NCBI GenBank assembly: GCA_027605045.1
Contig: JAQFWX010000004.1
Location: forward strand, 124,001 to 188,000
Source: Phallus indusiatus
Taxonomy: Eukaryota > Basidiomycota > Agaricomycetes > Phallales > Phallaceae
Reading direction: 5' to 3'
DNA: 64,000 bases
Shown piece by piece: positions 58,569 to 64,000 of the stretch. The notes under the pieces were generated by a model. That model was given only the letters and a program-made list of their open reading frames with translations, ran no database searches and had not been told where the DNA came from. The number at the start of each line of letters is the position of its first letter. Position 1 is the first letter of the stretch. The position numbers and the translations under genes were made by a program.

Positions 58569-59788
58569 ATGTCGATAAAGAGGCAGATTACGCGACTGCA
58601 AGTGCCACGACAGTTCAGTCAGTCTCATGTGAACGAACGGGTATGGAATATTCGCCGTAGATTCCTTATCTTTTTGTTAATGCTCATCCGTGTTCCCAGA
58701 TAACACTTGTTCAAAACCTGAGAGACGATACATACATGCGTAAGCCAAATTTTGAAGTTGTCTCGCAGCCTTGGTTATATTTAGACGAATGGGACAGCCG
58801 CCTCAGTTGCACCAGGGTTTGATCCGCTGCCAGAGAAAAAGCTTACTGCTCGTCCGGCGGCGCAACCAGCACCTGTTCATCCAACACCAGTACCAGCACC
58901 TCCACGGTTTATGCCATCGCCATTTCAATCCCAGTCGCCTGTGAAATCGATAACCGGGAACGCTTCATCCAGGGCAAAAGAGAAATGTCTACGACAGCTC
59001 CATGTGGTGACTGGTGTCGATGCGCTTTCGCCCAATCAGAGATTCGGACATTCAGTAGCGACGAAATTACGGCTGGTTAGTGTTGATACGGGCCGGAACG
59101 TTGAGGAACCCACTCGGTTGGAGACCAAAGTCGTTTGCGAAATTAAGGTTGAAGCAGGTCTGTGTAAACCAGTCTCCTTTATTGATTTTTTTAATTGATC
59201 CGCTAAACCTTGTTTTGTCATATTATAGACATGGCTGTGAGTTTCTTTTTGAGTGTTCGCATCAAAAAGAAGACAATTTTAAATGAGTCGACGTAGAATG
59301 CATTAGGGACCATGCATGGTGGTTGTATTGCCCTTTTAGTTGATGAGTAAGTCGCTCTCCCTCTCCCGTTTTGAGTTCGTCGCCCGTTCAAAGTCGTCTC
59401 TATGATAGCTGTACATATCTACCGTTTGTTGTAATGGCGAACGAACTCGACCAGGACGTTGGCATATTCGTTTCGCAAAATATCAATATATCATACCATG
59501 CACCTGCCCCAATGTGAGCCATCAGTATAATTACAAGGTTTCATTACTCTTTGACGCTCACATTTATATTTGTCTAAAAAGGAACTCGGAGCTAAGAATA
59601 GTTTCCACCCTCGTTTCGTACGGTTCGCGGATAGGAACATCTCGGTGTGAGGTATGTGTTACGATTCCGAAGCACTTCCAGAGTAATGGGTTCGCTGAGA
59701 AAAGAACTAGATCTGGGATAAAACCAAACACAAGCTGGTCGCTACCGGAATTCAGACCATGATGCAGCCGTCACCGAAGACGAGATAA
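58569..59788 (+). CDS. hotdog-fold thioesterase (PaaI/4HBT-like), 8 exons (260 aa)
   Basis: Exons 58569-58640, 58700-58739, 58798-59157, 59229-59236 (8 nt), 59297-59346, 59409-59513, 59582-59651 and 59711-59788. Hydrolysis of an acyl-CoA or related thioester is expected; substrate unknown. Seen: GTMHGGCIALLVD near residues 164-176, the acyl-pocket helix of hotdog thioesterases, then QNINISYHAPAP, LRIVSTLVSYGSRIGTSRCEIWD and KLVATGIQTMM, all in family order. The first 80 residues include a basic, Arg-rich start (MSIKRQITRLQVPRQFSQS) that could target mitochondria, and a Pro-rich linker unusual for the family. The 8-nt exon (D M A) is needed for frame between KVEA and NALG. The hydrophobic helix after LLVD is shorter and more polar than usual (CTYLPFVVMANELDQD). 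Confidence 0.8.
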
Positions 59789-60202
59789 ATGTGTTGTGGC
59801 TGATTGGTTCATGATACCAATCTCGCCTGGAAAAAAGTACTTCTTCGACTTAGTTTCTCTTCTTCTGTTTCCTTCTCCGTGTATCGTGTATATAATGTAA
59901 TTGTAGCAACGTCTTGATTTATCTTTATTACTTTTTTTTTCTCAAGGAAGCGGAAAGGACTGTTGCGGATATTTCCGTTTCGGATCATGTGGAAGAGAAG
60001 ACTAGGACCGTCAGCGGGTCGGGAGTAGAGTGTTCTCTTTTCTTTGTTCAGTGTCCCACTCAGATGCGCCTTCTATATTTGGCAATGGACCTTCGCGGAA
60101 GCATATCCAGTCGGATTTTGAATCACGCGTGTCGCGTCTATCCTTTTTTCTCATTCGACTTCCATTTCGGTAATCCTACCGAAATAATAACCAAGCCTCA
60201 AG
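59789..60202. other. intergenic, promoter of smc5
   Basis: A short region between co-oriented genes with a T-rich run near 59930-59943. An overlapping frame (59914-60249) has no family resemblance. Nothing else seen. Confidence 0.5.

Positions 60203-64000
<3,798 letters not shown>

Overview
The window reads as nuclear DNA of a basidiomycete fungus, most likely an agaricomycete. Genes are dense in short GT-AG introns (mostly 46-70 bp). The families are typical of that group: a basidiomycete 7-TM protein, a YIGLD-motif membrane protein, UstYa/DUF3328 proteins, a giant DUF6606-DUF3638-DUF3645 protein, F-box/LRR proteins and an HMG-box factor. No bacterial or organellar features were seen. All gene models were spliced by hand from the sequence. 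Unless an entry says otherwise, joined exons keep one reading frame and exon lengths sum to a multiple of three.

Layout. 0-0.4 kb: two facing tRNA-like (pol III promoter) segments. 0.9-2.2 kb: an orphan protein with an internal duplication; a decayed relative lies at 52 kb. 2.9-6.8 kb: an amidase sharing a short divergent promoter with a UstYa-like gene, plus a second UstYa-like gene. 8.9-11.7 kb: two tandem GNAT acetyltransferases with matching introns. 12.9-13.5 kb: a SINE with perfect 13-bp target-site duplications. 14.6-18.1 kb: a 7-TM protein and a YIGLD membrane protein. 18.8-28.4 kb: a 3,099-residue protein carrying GEGKS and DESDE motifs. 29.8-30.3 kb: an F-box relic. 32.6-35.2 kb: an HMG-box regulator. 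38.4-42.3 kb: three tiny secreted-peptide genes. 44.9-47.4 kb: a 13-exon MFS transporter. 49.4-51.0 kb: an F-box/LRR gene. 54.0-55.2 kb: a secreted Leu/Pro/Ser repeat protein. 58.6-59.8 kb: a hotdog thioesterase. 60.2 kb to the end: the 5' part of smc5.

The most novel item is the peptide family at 38.4-42.3 kb. Each gene has a signal peptide and one or two near-identical copies of the core GCGNRGGRSCN (GCGNLGGRSCN in one). Each gene contains micro-exons of 5 or 11 nt, and each has a TATA box about 90-110 bp upstream of the ATG. They look like precursors of a short disulfide-looped or otherwise modified peptide of unknown role. The two UstYa-like genes, a family that cyclises ribosomal peptides in ascomycetes, lie 32 kb away. 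Proximity alone does not link them.

Small exons recur across the window: 5 and 11 nt in the peptides, 6, 9 and 12 nt in the repeat protein, 8 nt in the thioesterase, and 13 and 18 nt in the transporter. Automated gene callers would probably miss or misassemble several of these genes.
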